From the NCBI GenBank assembly GCA_935421135.1, contig OW285188.1:17213233-17277232 (forward strand): a stretch of 64,000 nt of DNA, read 5' to 3'. The DNA comes from Bugulina stolonifera. Lineage: Eukaryota; Bryozoa; Gymnolaemata; Cheilostomatida; Bugulidae. Of the stretch, positions 1 through 14,600 are shown piece by piece. Under the pieces are notes generated by a model that did no database searches, was not told the DNA's origin, and saw only the letters and a list, made by a program, of their open reading frames with translations. The number at the start of each line of letters is the position of its first letter. Within the stretch, counting starts at the first letter, position 1. A program made the position numbers and the translations under genes.

Positions 1-129
1 GTTACTGACTGCTGTACTCTCTACCTGTACCTGTACTTGTACGTATTAGACTAGGATGTGTGTGTGTGGTATGTAGTGTTACTGCTGTACTGCTCACCTG
101 TACCTGTACATTTACATGTTGTATTTTAG

Positions 130-2650
130 CTGTTTGAGACTCAGAGAGTAAGACATGGTATGATGACACTAGGTCCATCAGGAGCCGGTAAGACTTGCTG
201 TATTCATGCATTGATGAAAGCTATGACTGATTGCGGAGAACCTCACAAAGAGATGAGAATGAACCCTAAGGCTATAACTGCCCCTCAGATGTTTGGTAGA
301 CTGGACGTGGCTACCAATGACTGGACAGATGGCATCTTCTCTACTCTATGGAGGCGAACGCTGAAAGCAAAGAAAGGTACTATAGTAACTCTACTACAAG
401 TCTGACAGCCGACTCATGCCACACATTCTCAGATACTCACTCTGGGTATCTCAATAAAAGCCAATTTTTATAATCAAAATTAATAGATTTCTAATTTGCA
501 ATAAAACACTAACACTGTATTGTTTACTGGCACCACATCATGTAGTTAGACAGTATCAAGGCACACTATTATCTCGTGTTTAGGAGACCACATATGGCTG
601 GTACTGGATGGTCCAGTAGATGCTATTTGGATTGAGAATCTCAACTCTGTGTTGGATGATAACAAGACCCTCACACTGGCCAATGGTGATCGTATCCCTA
701 TGGCTCCAAACTGTAAGATCATATTTGAACCACACAACATCGACAACGCCTCTCCAGCTACAGTGTCCAGAAACGGTACGGGTTCATTAATCTCTGTATT
801 GTTGTGCACTTGAGTGCCATTATAACCAGTTGTTTTACCATAGGAATGTAGTGGTGTTTTATTCTTTATAATCTAAACAGGAATTCCATTATCAATGGGC
901 ACCCTTAGCCATTGATCATAATAAGAAGTTACCCTCTCTCAACTTTTCCCTTTCACACTTCACTAGAATTGAAGGAAAATCAAGAGAAGACAACTTTGAT
1001 CAATAGCAGATTATTACAATAAGTTCCATGAGCCTCATGCTGCACTACTGTATTTATACTGTTAAGGACTTGGAGCATGTACTCCATACTGTCTAGTATA
1101 CACTCTATGAAGTCTAGTGGTGCAATAATCAAGTAATATACCGGAGTATAGTTAATATAATCTCATATTCACATCAGGTGGCAATCAGTATTATATACTC
1201 ACATGTACTGTAGGTATTATATACTCACGTGTCATTGTAGGTATGGTGTACATGTCCAGCTCTGCTCTCGACTGGAAACCCATACTACAAGGATGGCTGA
1301 ACATCAGAGCAGCTCATGAGAGGGATATCATACTCACCCTGTTTGAAGCTGCCTTCCCACACATCTTCAGATATGCTATCCAGAATCTCGTCTTCAAGAT
1401 GGATGTTCTGGAGGCATTCGTCATCACACAGGTATCGTAGATATTAGATACAAATGTGCCTATTGTGACTTAGTGTGTATATGCATACGTACACTACAAC
1501 ATGTACATTTTACATGTAAATGTAGTGACTGCTAATATGATTACGTATAATTGCACTATGTGTGAAAATTATAATGCTTTTGTACATTTACCAAAATTTT
1601 TGGAGTGAAGAACGCTACTTTTACCTATTTGTTATCTGCTGCTATTCCATTTCTCTATAGATAAGCTCGGAACAATGTTGTCAACATTAGCACAAATGTG
1701 TTGTACATACATGTACGCGTAATATTAGAACTTGTGACGTGATGTAAGTGTGTGTCACATTGTACTTTCACACGCTGTAAGTCTGTAATGTTTCTTTCTA
1801 TAGGCTACAAACATGCTACAAGGTCTGATCCCTGTAGAGGATGAGAGGCAGGGAAGTACCATCTCTAGAGATCACTTTTCTAAGCTCTTTGTTTTCACCA
1901 TGATGTGGAGTGTAGGTGCATTCTTAGAGATCGCTGACCGTATCAAACTAGAGGAGTACATGAGGAACAATGAGGAGTTTACTCTGGATATGCCAGAGAT
2001 TTCCGAGGGCAGTGAGGAGACAATGTTTGACTACTTTGTAGATACTAATGGTGAGTTATCTCCACCTGATACTATAGTAATAATGAACACCAATAGAAGC
2101 ACAAACAGTGTATATTTTTAAAAACATTGTAGTATATACATATATAATATGTTGTTGCAAGTAGTCATCCACTCTTTGTAATAGATCATAAAGAGCTCCA
2201 ATCTCTGAAGCTTTCACTATGGTGCTAATATACAAGTTGTTAAAAATTACCAACTGTAACACATATTCAGCATTTAATTCTGCTTTATGAATGATTGCAA
2301 CACTTGTGTGTATAACCTATACATCTGTAATTAAATAAACCGTGTATATAAATCTTGTGGGGTAGATTCCTTTATAAACCATAAATGTGTGTAGAACACT
2401 GTCTTGTAATATTGCGTCGTCATGGTGTTGTTAGAATTCGCAAGGATAGTGGCTTAGCAAATAATAATAATGTTGGTTTGAGCATGGAAGCCTGAGAAAT
2501 TATTTTATATGATTATTTCAGGTAAATGGACTCACTGGAACTCTAAGGTTGAAGACTACATCTATCCAGCTGACCACACACCCGAGTACGGTGATATCCT
2601 CGTACCCATGGTGGACAATGTAAGAACAGACTTCCTTATTGATACCATAG
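130..2650 (+). CDS. DNAH5/8: Dynein heavy chain exons 1-5: AAA2 module
   Basis: Exons 130-376, 584-775, 1241-1431, 1804-2050 and 2522-2650. Exon 1 enters in phase 0 after a ttttag acceptor and carries the AAA2 Walker A GPSGAGKT followed by the outer-arm signature [16 protein letters not shown]. Exon 2 carries the Walker B-like strand [11 protein letters not shown] and the [10 protein letters not shown] loop. Exon 3 continues with [14 protein letters not shown]. Exons 4-5 form the AAA2 small subdomain and the lead into AAA3 ([12 protein letters not shown]). AAA2 binds nucleotide structurally and does not usually hydrolyse it (family knowledge). The acceptor of exon 3 lies in a tandem duplication (see findings). 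Introns are 0.2-0.5 kb and show no other gene. Confidence 0.95.
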
Positions 2651-5600
2651 GTAAGCTGATACCTTATTTCACATCCCATATTTAAATTTAGTACTACTCA
2701 ACACGATAGCTACAAGCTCACCGACATATGTCATAGCGTACCCAACATTATGTCACAGCGTACCCACCATTATGTCACAGTGTACCCAAAATGTGCCATT
2801 GGGTGCCCAATATATGAAGAATTTATCAGCATACTTCTTCATTTGTCAGTTAATTCACGGTGACTGCGTAACACATAATAGTTTTTGCCAATTACTGCAT
2901 GTAAGGCAGCCAACACTTCTTCTGTCATAATAATATGTACATGTTTCATATGATGTATTCCAGCTAAACAAGACAAAGCTGTCTTATTGATTGGTGAGCA
3001 AGGTACAGCCAAGACAGTGATGATCAATGGATACACTAGCAAGTACAACCCTGAGGAGCATATGGCCAAGGCATTCAACTTCTCAAGTGCTACCACCCCT
3101 CTTCTCTTCCAGGTTAGACTTCGACACCTTTTCTACAACTCATTACACTCATTGTCGCTGAAATATTTATTCTATATAAGCATTTTTTACCATCAAAGTT
3201 GTGCTACAATACTGCACTATTTAACACACATAATATAATACATTATAGAGAACGATTGAGAGCTATGTAGACAAGAGAATGGGTAACACCTACGGACCTC
3301 CAGCTGGTAAGAAGATGACAGTGTTTATTGATGATATCAACATGCCAATCATCAACGAGTGGGGAGACCAGGTAGCCAATGAGATTGTACGACAGCTCAT
3401 GGAAATGAAGGGATTCTATAATCTTGAGAAACCTGGTGACTTCACCAACCTAGTTGATGTACAGGTGAGTAGATGGGCTGTTTGTAATATATATATAGCG
3501 TACATGTACACACATTGCATTTACAATGTATGTGTTGTAGTCTGTGCGTTATGAGAACTGTTAGTACAACATGGACACTAGGTAAATTCGCTATAAATTT
3601 GGAGTTGTACTCTCTACTACATGTAGATTGACATACATTATGTTCATTTGTCTTATAACCTGGACTCATACACTAACAGTATATAGTGCATACCTACCAT
3701 GTATATGGATAATGGCGGACATAATTTCCCTGTATTTACTTATTTTATCAAGTGTGTTTGAAAGTGTCAATGTATTATGACGATGATGACAGGATACTAC
3801 TTTCTATTTTGCTCATCTTTATGACTAATCTTACAGTTCCTAGCTGCCATGATCCAGCCTGGTGGAGGTCGTAATGACATTCCTCAACGTCTGAAGAGAC
3901 AGTTTACGATTCTCAATTGTACCTTACCATCCAATACTTCCATTGACAAGATCTTTGGAGTCATAGGCTGTGGACATTATTGTGAACAGAGAGGATTCAA
4001 CGATGAGGTAAAAAACAACATAATATTAGGGTACTGTGTTTAAATAGGTGTAAGTAGAGTTGAGGAGGCAACTTCACACAGAATGAGCTAGTCTATTAGG
4101 TTGTCCAGTTTTCACCACCTGTACACGAATTTAAACTCTACTCACTGATTAGTTTAGACTAGTTGGCCTGATGCCTAGGCTAGGTTTAAGTTTTGGAATA
4201 TACAGTAATTTTGCACTCTATAATTTGAACAGTAAGCTGTGTAGTGATTATAGACTGTGCATGCAAGCTCTGTAATGTAATCCCCATGTAAGATACAATA
4301 CTCACGTAGATTGTATGTTTACCTGCTGTCTGTATATTGCATATTTCTAGCCCTTCCCATTTATACGCAGGTAAGAGACATCATTGCAAAGTTGGTACCA
4401 ATTACCAGACGTCTGTGGCAGCTGACAAAGATCAAGATGCTGCCGACTCCAGCCAAGTTCCACTATGTCTTCAACTTGAGAGATCTGTCCAGAATATGGC
4501 AGGGTGTGATCAATACCACCAGTGAGATAGTCACCTCTGCTGCAGTTGTCCTCGGTTTGTGGAAACACGAATGCTGCCGAGTCATCGCTGACAGGTATTT
4601 AATTAGCTCTACTCTACGTAGTTATTTTATTTTATACAGGCACCAACATTTATCACCTGGTGCATGCCAGTGTTTATAGTAGATGATTGTATGTACATTG
4701 TAAGTTTGTTGGATTATATTTTAAATCATGATAAATGATACTATTTTGTGGACGTAACAGGAAAAATTGTGTCAGTTTAAAATGCTATTCTGGGTTTTTG
4801 CTGGCACTGGCACACACATGTAAGCTTATCCATAGATAAATTTATAGTTGTCCTCTCTTGTTTGAAGAAATAGGACAACTTCAGAAGTTAGGTCACACTC
4901 ATAACAGTTACCGCTATTAGTGAGATTCCAATTTTTAAGCTGTCCTCTTTCTAAGAACAGAGAGGGGACAACTATGAGTTATGCATTATTAATTCTCGGG
5001 TTTCTGAGTAGTTTAGTTGGTGAATTTTATTCCTGACATGTTTACATGATAACCTGTGCTGCACTGTGTAAATGTATCACAATTACAGTACTTGTGTTGA
5101 ATCTGTTTGTCTAACAAAACATCATCTTTTTTAGATTCACGCCTTGTATACAAGTATACTCTCTTTAACTTATTTTTTCTGACTACTGATATTCCAATTT
5201 TCGTTGTTAACTATAGTATGTTTTGGTTATGTCAAGGTTATATATTACTATAAAGCTGATGCAAATGTTAACTGTAGGAAAGGTGTTAGGCAACACAATG
5301 GCTCCTTATACTAATTACTTGTTTTTAATACTGAGGTACACAGGTTATATAAAATGCATTGTGTTATTAGAACGCTACCCCTCTCAATACCGTTAAAATA
5401 TAAAGGTAAGGTAGATAGCATATACCATGTTAATATAATTATCATTTATGCATGATGTCCTGTCCCACAACTGTATCAATTAGTATAGCGTCCATACTTG
5501 GACGTTTCAAATTATATTTGTAATTATATTACACTTTCGTTATTCGACATACATGTACGTACATGTATATATGTAATATATATTGTCCAATTATATTAAG

Positions 5601-8600
5601 GCATGCACCTGTAGATGAAGGCCGTATGTTTTATTGTTCCTTCATATCCTTAAAACATTATAGATTTACACAGCTAGAGGATTTCAACTGGTTTACTAAA
5701 ACCCTTACAAGGGTTGCATTAGAGGAGTTCGGTGAGGAAAGAGGGGCTGTTACTGAGAAAACAGAATATTATGTAGATTTCTTGAGGTAATGATTCAGGA
5801 GCGATGCACACGTCCACATCCAGCTGCCGTGCCGTGCCCACCTCACTCTAACCTCAGCCCACTGCTCGCTTTCCAGTTATTGTTTATAGTGTCTCGTCTT
5901 CTCTCAGAAATATTCTTGGTGATTTTCTAACAAAAATTGTTACAAAAATACTTCAATTTTAAAGATCTAAGATTTCTGATTTCTGAGATTGGACGAAACA
6001 CGATTATGCTTGACCACCACGTCTCCGTTAACAGCTTCTAGCTTATACACTGATTGCCTATGATTTAACTGTAGTATTTCTAACATAACTGCACTCACAC
6101 TCTCACAGGTTCACTAATTTTGAGGACATTAAGTGGATGGATAAAACATTGTCCCGAGTCATAAACGAAGAAATGGGTGAAGACTTTACTCAACATCTTA
6201 CCCAAGTTCATTGGTTCTGTGACTTTCTCAGGTAGTGAACAAAGTGATACAAGTTTCCACCATATTGGCAGGACTAATTGTTATGTAATTAGTAAGACAT
6301 GTCTTGACCTTGATCCTATAAATGATATGGTGAGGTAATTTACATGGCCCTTATATTCAAGAGTCAAATTATCTGTCATTTCTTAAAATTATGTGATATT
6401 GGATGGGTTAGAGTTTGGCTTAAGGGTAGATGGGTTAGGTCTTGCTGAATGACTAGTTCTTGGAAATTAAATCTGGGCATGTCTTTAAGTCTTTGTCTAA
6501 ATAGTCACCACTCTTGTTGCCATACCTGACGTAACAGTAATCCTCCCTTGGCTAATCTACAGTCATTGCACTTTAATTTATTGAGCATTGAGCACTATGT
6601 TTGCATTTACTAATATAATCAGCTGAATGTAAGAATTCTGGTTTTGACCTGATGTGCATGTACTGCATCTAAATGTAATAGTAAACTATCAGCTCGATTA
6701 AACTCATAACACTAAAATTCATCTATTCTTGCTGGGCTGCCTTAAAACAATGACATCATAATTTTAATCAATGTTCAATGCTTTTTATGTTATTGCTTAA
6801 TCAATGTCTGCACTTGATTTGATGTGATGATATTTTTGTAACGATCAACAAAATTGCTTTTATTATTTGAGTCATATTGTGTCAAGGAAATGTTTGTCCA
6901 TGTTTATTCCAATAATGGTTGGATAGTGTTATTGGCTAACTTCACAAATTGTAACATGCAGTTTTCACCTAAATGTGTATAATTACCCCCTACCCCCATT
7001 CTCATTCTCTACATTTCAATTGCATTTCATATTTCTATAGTAATTAGTACTGTAAAACTAGAATGATAATGAGCCCACTAAATTCCTAGATTCTGGTGGT
7101 ATTAGTGTATGTAAAATTGTACCCATGGTTTAATTAACAGCCAATGTTGATTCATCTTTGCCATCAGTCTATTGAATGTTGCTACATATGTATAATTTTA
7201 TGCTTATGTGTATATATAATGTTACATGTATGTTTATCTTAGGGATTTTGATCCAGAAGCTGCCATGATGAATTAAGTATTACCACCATGTTTTATTCTC
7301 CTGAAATATGATTCCTCAGTTGTTTGGCAAATCCACTCTGCTTAAAAATTTATAAAAGACATTTCATTATATTGTACATTGTTTTAGTTTCAGTTCCGAA
7401 TCAAAGTGTGAAAAATGTGTTTGCCACTTTTCTGTTAAATCTCGTCTTATTTCATTTTAGTTTCATTTCCTTGTAAGTGTATATAAAATAACTCACTAAT
7501 TCTAACACAAAGTAATACAAGCTGTAAAGAGTTTATTATTTGCTGCCATAACGAATTCCATCTTAATATCATCTGTTTTTGAAATTGGTGGCCAAATTTT
7601 TGTGGAAATTTTTTGTAACTATGGGTATGTTGATAAGTTGTTGTCTCTTTGCTCAATTCAAGATTGGAAGATATTAGAGAGAAAAGAAAACTTGTCAATT
7701 TCGCCATAGTAATAAATACCAACCTATGAAACTTTTGTTAGACCTTGTTTTGTAATATGAAGATTGCACATGGTTGATATACACATTTAGTGTATGTATT
7801 GTACAATGTAACCACAGTTTGTTGATTAGAAACGATAATTTTAGCACATAGTGTGAAAATTGTATGAATATACATATAATATTGTGAAGTTTCAGAGGTT
7901 TATGTGTCCATCTTACCTGATTATAGGGATGCCCCAGAGGCCACCGGAGATGAGCCTGAAGATGCTGACTTTGACATGCCCAAAATCTATGAGCCAGTAA
8001 GTTATTGTAAACATGGCCTATGTAGAACTCGTTCACTTATTCATTTTCTTACATTTTGATATTATTATTCTGGTGATTCTATGTTCAGTGTTTTATTTTT
8101 CAAGATCGCATCATTCAACCAGCTAGAAGAAAGACTGCTGATGTTCATGGGACAGTATAATGAGGCAATTCGTGGCGGTAACATGGACTTGGTCTTCTTC
8201 CAAGACGCCATGACACATTTGGTAAAAATCTCCAGAGTTATCCGCACACCAAGAGGTAATGCTCTGCTGGTAGGTGTTGGTGGAAGTGGCAAACAGTCCC
8301 TAACTAAACTCGCATCATTCATAGCCGGGTACAAGACTTTCCAGATTACTCTAACCAGGTGAGCATCGATCAGTATGGTAATCTAATGTGTGCAATAATG
8401 TACCATAACTGATTCCCCTTTCTGTGCAATCTTGAGAATATGTCTTTCTTCAAGTGCTCAATTACTGTGCATGTATTAGGCTAAACATCATTTTTTACCA
8501 TAAAAGTGTAATAAGAGAGAATAAAGTTAAAATTTTAAATCTTGCTATAACCATTTAATTAAACCTCCTGTAGATCATACAACACCTCCAACCTGATGGA

Positions 8601-11600
8601 GGATCTCAAGTATCTCTACAGAACTGCAGGTCTGCATGGTAAAGGAATCACTTTCATCTTCACAGACCAGGAGATCAAAGAGGTTCGTCCTTAATCTTAT
8701 ATAGCATAGATAAGTAAAGAGTAGTTGATAAATTTAGCCAAACTAGCCTGGGTTCTATGTACACCTAGTTAGCACATGAGTTGCATGTTATAGATGAATG
8801 CTTTTTACCAGTAACAGTTCAGAAATACCAGATTGTTTAAGCTAATATCTAGTGATCTTGCATTTTCTACTGTACATGTATAATGTGTAAGCTCATTTAT
8901 CTGCCAATTTTGAATTTGTCGTTGCTTCCAGCTGTAATATTTGTACATCCTGTGTGAGATATACAGTTGTAATGCAAACTTGAGTAAAAAAGCATTTGCT
9001 TACCTTTAAAATCTACTGTAAAATGCACTATCTGGAAGCTACTGCATCAATAGAAGAATACTCCTCAGTCATATAGAAAAGTTAGCCTCACAGTCACCAT
9101 CCGCTTCAGGATGTTGCTGGTAATTAGGTCAATTATAATGCATTATCAAATATAAATTAATAGGAAGGCTTCCTTGAGTACCTGAACAACGTCCTCTCAT
9201 CTGGTGTCGTATCCAACTTATTTGCTCGTGATGAAATGGATGAGATACTTAATGAGCTCGTTCCAATCATGAAGAAAGAGTATCCTCGACGACCTCCTTC
9301 TATTGAGAACCTCAACGACTACTTCCTGTCTAGAACCAGGCAGAATCTCCATGTCTGCTTGTGTTTCTCTCCTGTAAGCAACTACAATGTGTTGATCCAT
9401 TATCAAATAGTGATATAGGACAACTCATAATTAATCGGTTGATTGATGGAATGCACATACACACATGTAATATTATGTTAACCTTGGTATAGTATCCTGT
9501 TATTATCAGTGATATTAGACAAACAGTAGAAACTCCAGTCTACATGTACTTATGAAATGAGTAAACAACTATGGTTTAACACAATGCATTGCTGAAATGT
9601 AGGTTGGAGAAAAGTTCAGAAGTCGAGCACTCAAATTCCCAGGACTTATCTCTGGTTGCACAATGGACTGGTTCCAAAGATGGCCGAAGGATGCTTTGAT
9701 TGCTGTAGCCAATCATTTCTTGAGCAGGTTTGATATTGTGTGCAGTGAAGAGGTCAAAAAACAGGTCATACAGACGATGGGCACAACTCATGACGGAGTG
9801 GCTGAGAGCTGTGTAGACTACTTCCAGCGGTACCGAAGGTTCGTATTTCTATTTAGTAAAGCACTGTGTATACATTGAATAGACACACTGATGCATGCTT
9901 TGTCACTGAGCATTAAGGTAGTAACACACAACATTTCAAAAGCTTGTCACATGTGACTTCATAAGCCTGTTACGATGTTACATGTTGGAATGAAGGTCTT
10001 GTGTAACCATTGCAATAAGACTATAATGTAGACACTAGTAAGTTAGCCTACAACACAAGTTTCCAGCCACCAACTGCAAGCACCATCCAATTTGTGTTGT
10101 ACTATATTTTCCATATTTATAACATATTATAATTATTACAACAGATCAACCCATGTAACACCTAAATCCTATCTGTCATTCTTGGCGGGATACAAAGATG
10201 TCTACACCAGCAAGAGAGAAGAGATTGAAGAGCTGGAGAGACGCATGAACACAGGTAATGGCAACCATGTTTGTATTTTCTAAGTAGCAGAATTATTGAA
10301 TTGCATAAATAAATATATGGTAATATTACGGTAGGGAATGCCTTTAGTTTCATGCTACTCAATAAAGTTGAAGTTTAAAAAGCACCAACTGGAGAACTGA
10401 CTGTTTGCAGGTCTTGACAAGCTGATTGAGGCCTCTGAACAAGTAACTGAACTGTCCAAAGAGCTTGCAATCAAGGAGAAGGATCTGGCCATTGCATCAG
10501 CAAAGGCAGAGGAAGTATTAAAAGAAGTAACCAAGTCAGCTGCTGCAGCAGAGAAAGTCAAGAATCAGGTTCAGAAGGTCAAGGACAAAGCCCAAAGTAT
10601 TGTCGACATGATCGACAAAGAGAAGAAGGTATTCTTTAATCACCGAATAGAACTTGACTTCACTGTCCACTGTCTGATTCCTGTCCGACAGCCAATCAGT
10701 GACTCTGAGTTTTAGTATGGGAATTTGAACCTCACCTCAAAGTTGACACTTGGGAGTAGAATTACATGTAATTACATGTATACTGTGAATACATAAAACA
10801 AATAAATCTATGGGCAAGTCATGACCGCACTTTTTATTTCAACCAACAGGTTGCTGAAGAGAAATTAGCAGTTGCAAAGCCTGCTTTAGATGAAGCTGAA
10901 GCTGCCCTGAACACAATCAAGCCTGCTGACATAGCCACTGTACGTAAGTTGGCCAAACCTCCACATCTTATCATGAGAATCATGGACTGCTGTTTGCTGC
11001 TCTTCCAGAAGAGGCTAGACACGGTAGTGAAAGATCCAGAAAAGGAAGCCATTAAACCGTCTTGGTCCGAGTCACTCAAGGTTAGTAAACCAAGCAAGAG
11101 TGATCTAATATTTAAACACAGTAGTCTATTACAGATACATGTAGAAGATAAGACGTGCCATTCTCTTACTCAGCTATTTACCTTATAACATACATGTACA
11201 TGTAGTACAACTATAAAATAACGCAGGTCTCTAGTTTATTTTCCTTACTCTGAATTTGTTTTGTTATCTATCACTATCAATGAACATACTCGCATAGAGT
11301 GTATCATGCATACACGTATTCTGTCAACATGTCCTCCTACCAATGTATCAAATACACAGGTTGTATGTCAATGTTCCGTCTTTTACAGCTCATGTCTCAG
11401 GGTGGGTTCCTCCAATCCCTAATGGCATTCCCCAAAGACACAATCAATGATGAGGTGGTAGAGCTGCTGGAAGGCTACTTTGATGCTGAAGACTACACAC
11501 TAGAAACAGCTAAGAAAGTGTGTGGTAATGTGGCTGGTCTGTGCTCCTGGACCAGGTCCATGTCTGTCTTCTTTGGAATTAACAAGGAAGTGCTACCCCT

Positions 11601-14600
11601 GAAAGTGAGTTTAACTTTCAAAATTATCTTATGTCCGCTTTTCTTTATATGAATTTAAATGGTAGATATAACATCTAATATTTAAACATTCAAGTATTTT
11701 CATCTTTTGCTTCATCTGCATTCATCAGCTGCAGAAGTTCGATCAATATTTTCCATGAACATGTTCAAAGTTGTGTAAATTCTGCTCAGGCTAACTTGGC
11801 TATTCAAGAAGCCAGACTAGAAGCCGCCATGGATGACTTGCAGACTGCTCAAGCTCAACTTGATGCTAAACAAAAAGAACTGGATGCTGTTCAAGCTATG
11901 TATGATAAGGCAATGAAAGAGAAACAAGCTCTTATTGATGACGCCAACAACTGCAGACGTAAGATGGGTGCCGCATCACAGCTGATTGATGGTCTCGGTG
12001 ATGAAAAAATAAGGTTAATATTGCTACCAAGTCACCCCCATTAGAAGCACTGTTTTGTTAGTATACATTGACTATTTATTATTAGCAAAATCTGCTTAGC
12101 TAATTGCCATTGTTAGTTACAGGATTTCTTATTGCTAATACTAAAGACCGTGAATATAAAGGTTAGTAGGGTAATATCTTGTGGGACAAAAAGTTCAGAA
12201 TCTAGATGTATTCTAATGACAATAGGTGGACACAGCAGAGCAAGGAGTTCCGAGCACAGTTGGGACGTTTGGTTGGAGATGTGTTCCTCTCTTCTGCGTT
12301 CTTGTCTTACTCTGGTCCTTTCAACCAGGACTTCAGAATGAACCTGAATCGAATCTGGCAGAAGGAATTGAAGACGAGGAAGATTCCTTTTACAGCTGAT
12401 CTAAACGTCATCTCGATGCTTGTGCCAGCAACAACTGTAAGTTAGACCCATTTATCATAATATGCTTTAGCTATTTAACAATGTATTTTATCTGACATGC
12501 ATTGCATATTATAACATTCATTTGATGAATTTTACATGTTTACTTGCGTTTACTTTGAGACTGAGTAACCCCGAAATGCAGCGCTTCTACAAATACAATA
12601 AACAATTATCTGCAGAGCTCAATAATTATAATCCCACTCAACACCACACGCTATGGAGAAGACGATTCTAATTGTGTTACTCATGTATGTGTGTGTATAT
12701 TTAAGATTACTGAGTGGAACTTGGAAGGACTGCCAAATGATGAGTTATCTACTCAGAACGGTATTATTGTGAACAAAGCTTCTCGATATCCACTGCTGAT
12801 GGATCCTCAAGGTCAAGGGAAGGCCTGGATAAAGAACCGAGAGTTAAAGAATGACTTGCAGCTTACTAACCTCAACCATAAATACTTCCGACAGCATCTT
12901 GAAGATGCATTGTCCCTTGGCAGGCCTTTGATGATAGAAGATATCGGTATGTCAACAGTGTACATATGTATGGAGCTTGTTGTTCAGAGCATACATAGAT
13001 TATTTTAGCTGAGCCTGACTATACAACACTATCCCATGTTATATGTACTATGAATTCCTTCTTCTTTTTTGAAATAAAAATATTTCATGCCTTGTTTTTT
13101 ATGACAATCAAGGACGAAGGATAATGGTCAAATTCTATAACATTGGACTCTTTTGCTTTTATATTTAATATTCTACACACACTCACACTGCACTTTATAG
13201 GAGAGGAATTGGACCCAGCTCTTGATAATGTGCTGGAGAAGAACTTCATCAAATCAGGTTCTACATTCAAGGTGAAGGTCGGAGACAAAGAGGTTGATGT
13301 GATGAAAGGATTCAAACTGATTATCACTACTAAACTGCCAAACCCATCCTACACACCAGAGATATCTGCTCGTACTGCTATCATCGACTTCACTGTCACC
13401 ATGAAGGTAAATTACCCTCCGCAGTGTACGTATTATTACAGACTACATTATTAGTATAGTTATTGGTGCACATGTAAGTCTCATTTATTCCTACTGTCTG
13501 GTGTAAATCTCGTGCATGTCCTACTAGGGCACCAAGGACACAGACTACGTGAACGTGCTCTATTACGTTTTACACATTGCATTGAATAAAAATTATGTTA
13601 TGTTTAATAAAGTAGGTTTAGTGAAACCGAAGGACAAATTATATAGTTAATCTCACAAGAGCATGCACTAAGTTTTGGTGTATAAAGTACCCTTCTACTA
13701 TTCAATGTAAGTGCTACCTTTCAGGGTCTGGAAGACCAGCTACTCGGCCGAGTAATCATCACTGAGAAGGCAGAGCTAGAGTCAGAGAAGACTAAACTGG
13801 TAGAAGATGTAACAGCCAATAAGAAGAAGACCAAAGAGCTGGAGGACAATCTACTGTACAGACTGACCAGCACTCAGGTAATGTGTTGACCGCTGTCCAC
13901 TACTATCCTGTCATGTTGCTATATTGTACAGACTAGAGTAGTCTTAGTGTAACGTTGTGTATTACTAAGGATACATGCAACTCCCTTCTTTACATATACG
14001 CTGTTGAGAAGTTGTAAACAAAATTGTTGAACAATGACCATCAAAATATGAGATATCTCTACAATGTATACTTTCTATATGGATCTGCGAGCAAATCACA
14101 GTGCGATATTATTTATGTGTATACTTATAAATATAGTAAACTGGATTTTACTACCACTAATTTCATGTGTTTACCAGATAAAAAGGTAAGCTAATGTTTA
14201 GTAGTGTTTCTTAGGAGTTGTCCTCTCTGATAGTATTTTGGAGAATATATAGAATGTGTAACACCACATGCAGCAGCTGATAGACGATACTATAACCATT
14301 TTAGGGTTCACTCGTTGATGACGAAGATCTCATCAATGTACTCCATGTAACCAAAGCCACTGCACTTGACGTCAGCCAGAAGTTGCAGATTGCTGCCGAC
14401 ACGGAAATTAAGATCAACGAAGCTCGTGAAGAGTTTAGACCCGTCGCCACTAGAGGTAGTATTCTCTACTTCCTCATCTCCGAGATGGCAATGGTGAGCA
14501 GCATGTACCAGACCTCTCTCAAACAGTTCCTGGGACTCTTCGACCAAGCTATGGCCCGGTATGTATCCATTGTTTCCTACACTACTTAGAGTACTGAACT

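Noticed and set aside
1..116. Repeated GTTACTG..ACCTGTACCTGTAC units at the left edge
   Set aside because: A simple duplicated intron segment (1-36 and 78-109) with no further meaning visible.
5134..5166. Possible third copy of the dynein exon 10 (ttttttag then RFTP)
   Set aside because: The reading hits a TAA after eleven codons and lacks the DFLR end and a donor. It is too weak to call.
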